From: Dehalococcoidia bacterium
Lineage (GTDB): Bacteria > Chloroflexota > Dehalococcoidia > Dehalococcoidales > UBA5760
DNA length: 6,692 bases
Direction: 5' to 3'
Assembly: GCA_030639215.1 (NCBI GenBank)
Contig: DAOWDD010000026.1
Coordinates: forward strand, 1-6,692
Numbering within the stretch: position 1 is the first letter of the stretch; each line of letters opens with the position of its first letter. Below are positions 5,592 to 6,692 of this stretch, piece after piece. The position numbers were made by a program, and so were the translations under genes. The notes below the pieces were generated by a model. It made no database searches. It saw only the letters and a program-made list of their open reading frames with translations, and was not told where the DNA came from.

Positions 5592-6692
5592 GGTTCATCC
5601 AACGGGTTTTAGAATCGGTTTTATACAGGACTGGCAGGCGAAGTGGTATTCCGGGAAGCACTATGTAGAGTACCTTCAGGAGGACCTGAAACTCAGGCAA
5701 GCTGTAAAGTCAAAGTATAGCAGCGCCGGGGTCTCCTTGGTGGAGACCGACCGGCAGGGGGACAAGGTAATTGTGACTATTAATACGGCTCGTCCGGGTG
5801 TTGTCATTGGACGAGGTGGGCAGAGAGTTGACGAAATGAGGCAATACCTTGAGGGCCTTATCGGGAATAAGGTTCAACTTAACATCCAGGAAATCAGGCA
5901 GCCTGAGCTTGATGCCAACTTGGTGGCGATGGCGGTAGCCGAGCAGATTGGGCGGCGGGTTGCTTACCGGAGGGCAATAAAACAGGCGATTTTCCGTACC
6001 ATTCAGGCCGGAGCCCGGGGGATCAGGATTAGTTGTTCGGGGCGGTTAGGTGGCGTTGAGATAGCCCGTCGTGAGGTGATGCACCAGGGGCAGGTGCCTT
6101 TGCATAAGCTGCGGGCTGATATTGATTATGGGTTTACCGAGGCTCGTACCACTCTCGGTCGGATTGGGGTAAAGGTCTGGATATATAAAGGGGATATTTT
6201 CCCTGAGGCCAAAGTGGAGGAAATTGAGAAAGAAGTACCTGTTGCGCTGGCAGCTGATGTGGATGTCGAGGTAGAACCTGCTGCTGCCACAGCGCCGGGG
6301 GAGGTATTGGCTGGAGTGGTGGAGGATAGGGGCGTAGAAGAGCCCTCTTCTGTGGAATTGGAAGAAGAGTCTATAGTACCGTCTGCAGAGTCAAAAGAGG
6401 AGGTGGTAGCTGAAGCAGTCGTAGAGGCGGCTCCAGCGGAAGCGGAGGAGAAGCCGGCCAAGCCGGCAAAGAGAAAGAAGAAGGCGGAGGCGGTAGCTGA
6501 AGCAGCCGTAGAGGCGGCGGCTCCAGCGGAAGCGGAGGAGAAGCCGGCCAAGCCGGCAAGGAGAAAGAAGAAGGCGGAGGTGGTAGCTGAAGCAGCCGTA
6601 GAGGCGGCGACTCCAGCGGAAGCGGAGGAGAAGCCGGCCAAGCCGGCAAGGAGAAAGAAGAAGGCGGAGGTGGTAGCTGAAGCAGCCGTAGA
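5581..6692 (+). CDS. rpsC: 30S ribosomal protein S3 (uS3) with a long repetitive C-terminal extension, 3'-truncated by the window edge
   Basis: uS3 forms part of the mRNA entry tunnel and contributes to the ribosome's mRNA helicase activity. Translation from TTG 5581 gives MGRKVHPTGFRIGFIQDW, the expected N-terminus, and stays open for 370 codons to the window end. The KH domain has RPGVVIGRGGQRVDEM (71-86, with GRGG at 77-80). YRRAIKQ (129-135) keeps Arg130, Arg131 and Lys134, matching the E. coli helicase residues Arg131, Arg132 and Lys135. The C-terminal domain runs from about 144 (GARGIRI) to VKVWIYKGDIFPE (197-209). E. coli S3 stops at 233 residues. Here residues 210-274 form an acidic, Val/Glu/Ala-rich linker, and from 275 a tandem array of 29-30-residue units begins. 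The extension has no recognisable fold and looks disordered, with alternating acidic and basic blocks. The core is certain; the role of the tail is unknown. Confidence 0.95.
   Translation, partial: MGRKVHPTGFRIGFIQDWQAKWYSGKHYVEYLQEDLKLRQAVKSKYSSAGVSLVETDRQGDKVIVTINTARPGVVIGRGGQRVDEMRQYLEGLIGNKVQLNIQEIRQPELDANLVAMAVAEQIGRRVAYRRAIKQAIFRTIQAGARGIRISCSGRLGGVEIARREVMHQGQVPLHKLRADIDYGFTEARTTLGRIGVKVWIYKGDIFPEAKVEEIEKEVPVALAADVDVEVEPAAATAPGEVLAGVVEDRGVEEPSSVELEEESIVPSAESKEEVVAEAVVEAAPAEAEEKPAKPAKRKKKAEAVAEAAVEAAAPAEAEEKPAKPARRKKKAEVVAEAAVEAATPAEAEEKPAKPARRKKKAEVVAEAAV
6453..6467 (+). repeat. Perfect GC hairpin in repeat unit 1
   Basis: GCCGGC at 6453-6458 and again at 6462-6467 are separated by CAA. 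Because GCCGGC is its own reverse complement, the two copies can form a 6-bp all-GC stem with a 3-nt loop in DNA or mRNA. It codes for the KPAKPA segment. No U-tract follows (the next bases are A/G-rich), so it is not an intrinsic terminator. Confidence 0.7.
6543..6557 (+). repeat. Perfect GC hairpin in repeat unit 2
   Basis: This is the same GCCGGC-CAA-GCCGGC arrangement, at the equivalent place in the second unit, 90 bp after the first. It encodes KPAKPA and is followed by the purine tract that encodes RRKKK. Confidence 0.7.
6633..6647 (+). repeat. Perfect GC hairpin in repeat unit 3
   Basis: This is the third copy of GCCGGC-CAA-GCCGGC, again exactly 90 bp downstream and unchanged, although the unit carries two substitutions elsewhere. 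The even spacing means a transcript would carry a strong small hairpin once per repeat. Confidence 0.7.

Larger units (their letters stand above)
6403..6692 (+). repeat. In-frame tandem repeat (87/90 bp units) encoding the S3 tail
   Basis: Three full units and the start of a fourth lie head to tail: 6403-6489 (87 bp), 6490-6579 (90 bp), 6580-6669 (90 bp) and 6670-6692 (first 23 bp). Units 2 and 3 differ at 2 of 90 bases. Unit 1 differs from unit 2 by three substitutions and one missing GCG codon. The partial fourth unit is identical to the start of unit 3. All lengths are multiples of three, so copy-number change keeps the reading frame. Each unit encodes an acidic half (VAEAAVEAA...AEAEE) and a basic half (KPAKPARRKKKAE). 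The purine-rich composition and internal micro-repeats (GAAGC, GCGGA) would favour slippage. Confidence 0.97.

Noticed and set aside
6453..6467. Intrinsic terminator at the GC hairpin
   Set aside because: No T-tract follows; the downstream bases are purines encoding Lys/Arg, and the reading frame continues.
6126..6641. Minus-strand open frame of 171 codons opposite the end of rpsC
   Set aside because: It is the antisense shadow of the Ala/Glu/Lys repeats: it is made of Ala/Ser/Phe low-complexity repeats, has no family resemblance, and lies fully opposite the well-supported rpsC frame.
6403..6692. CRISPR array or mobile-element repeat
   Set aside because: The units are directly adjacent with no spacers, are a multiple of three in length, stay in frame with rpsC, and encode a coherent charged peptide; there are no inverted terminal repeats or transposase.

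Overview
This window is the 3' end of a str-type segment joined directly to the start of the S10 ribosomal-protein cluster of a bacterium. All genes lie on the + strand in the order fusA (5' end cut off), rpsJ, rplC, rplD, rplW, rplB, rpsS, rplV, rpsC (3' end cut off). Nothing runs on the minus strand; the long minus-strand frames are shadows of these genes. The wording of several proteins (for example uL4 starting MQIPVYSLAGEIV and uL3 with GSIGAGTSPG) and the fusA-rpsJ adjacency without tuf suggest a Chloroflexota lineage, possibly Dehalococcoidia. That placement is from memory of family sequences, not from a search, and is moderately uncertain.

Layout: 2-2056 carries all but roughly the first ten codons of elongation factor G. 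A 103-bp gap (2057-2159) is the longest non-coding stretch and shows no convincing promoter, terminator or tuf remnant. From 2160 onward the genes are tightly packed, with gaps of 34, 4, 16, 20 and 30 nt and two overlaps (rplD/rplW by 41 nt, rplV/rpsC by 11 nt). Four of the eight genes with a visible start use non-ATG codons: GTG for rplD, rplW and rplB, TTG for rpsC. The products work together in translation: EF-G drives translocation, uS10, uS19 and uS3 build the 30S head, and uL3, uL4, uL23, uL2 and uL22 build the 50S core, peptidyl-transferase surroundings and exit tunnel.

The unusual part is the last ~490 bp. The uS3 core ends near residue 209, where E. coli S3 has only a short basic tail. 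Here the frame continues for at least 161 more residues: an acidic linker of about 65 residues, then a tandem array of 29-30-residue units (87/90 bp). Each unit pairs an acidic Ala/Glu/Val-rich half with a basic, histone-H1-tail-like half (EKPAKPARRKKKAE). The units are almost identical in DNA, every difference between them changes an amino acid, and each carries a perfect 6-bp GC hairpin. The array is still open at the window edge, so its copy number and the gene's end are unknown. Smaller points of interest are a C-terminal run-on of uL4 through the rplW ribosome-binding site and a Ser in place of the usual Arg in the uL4 tunnel loop.
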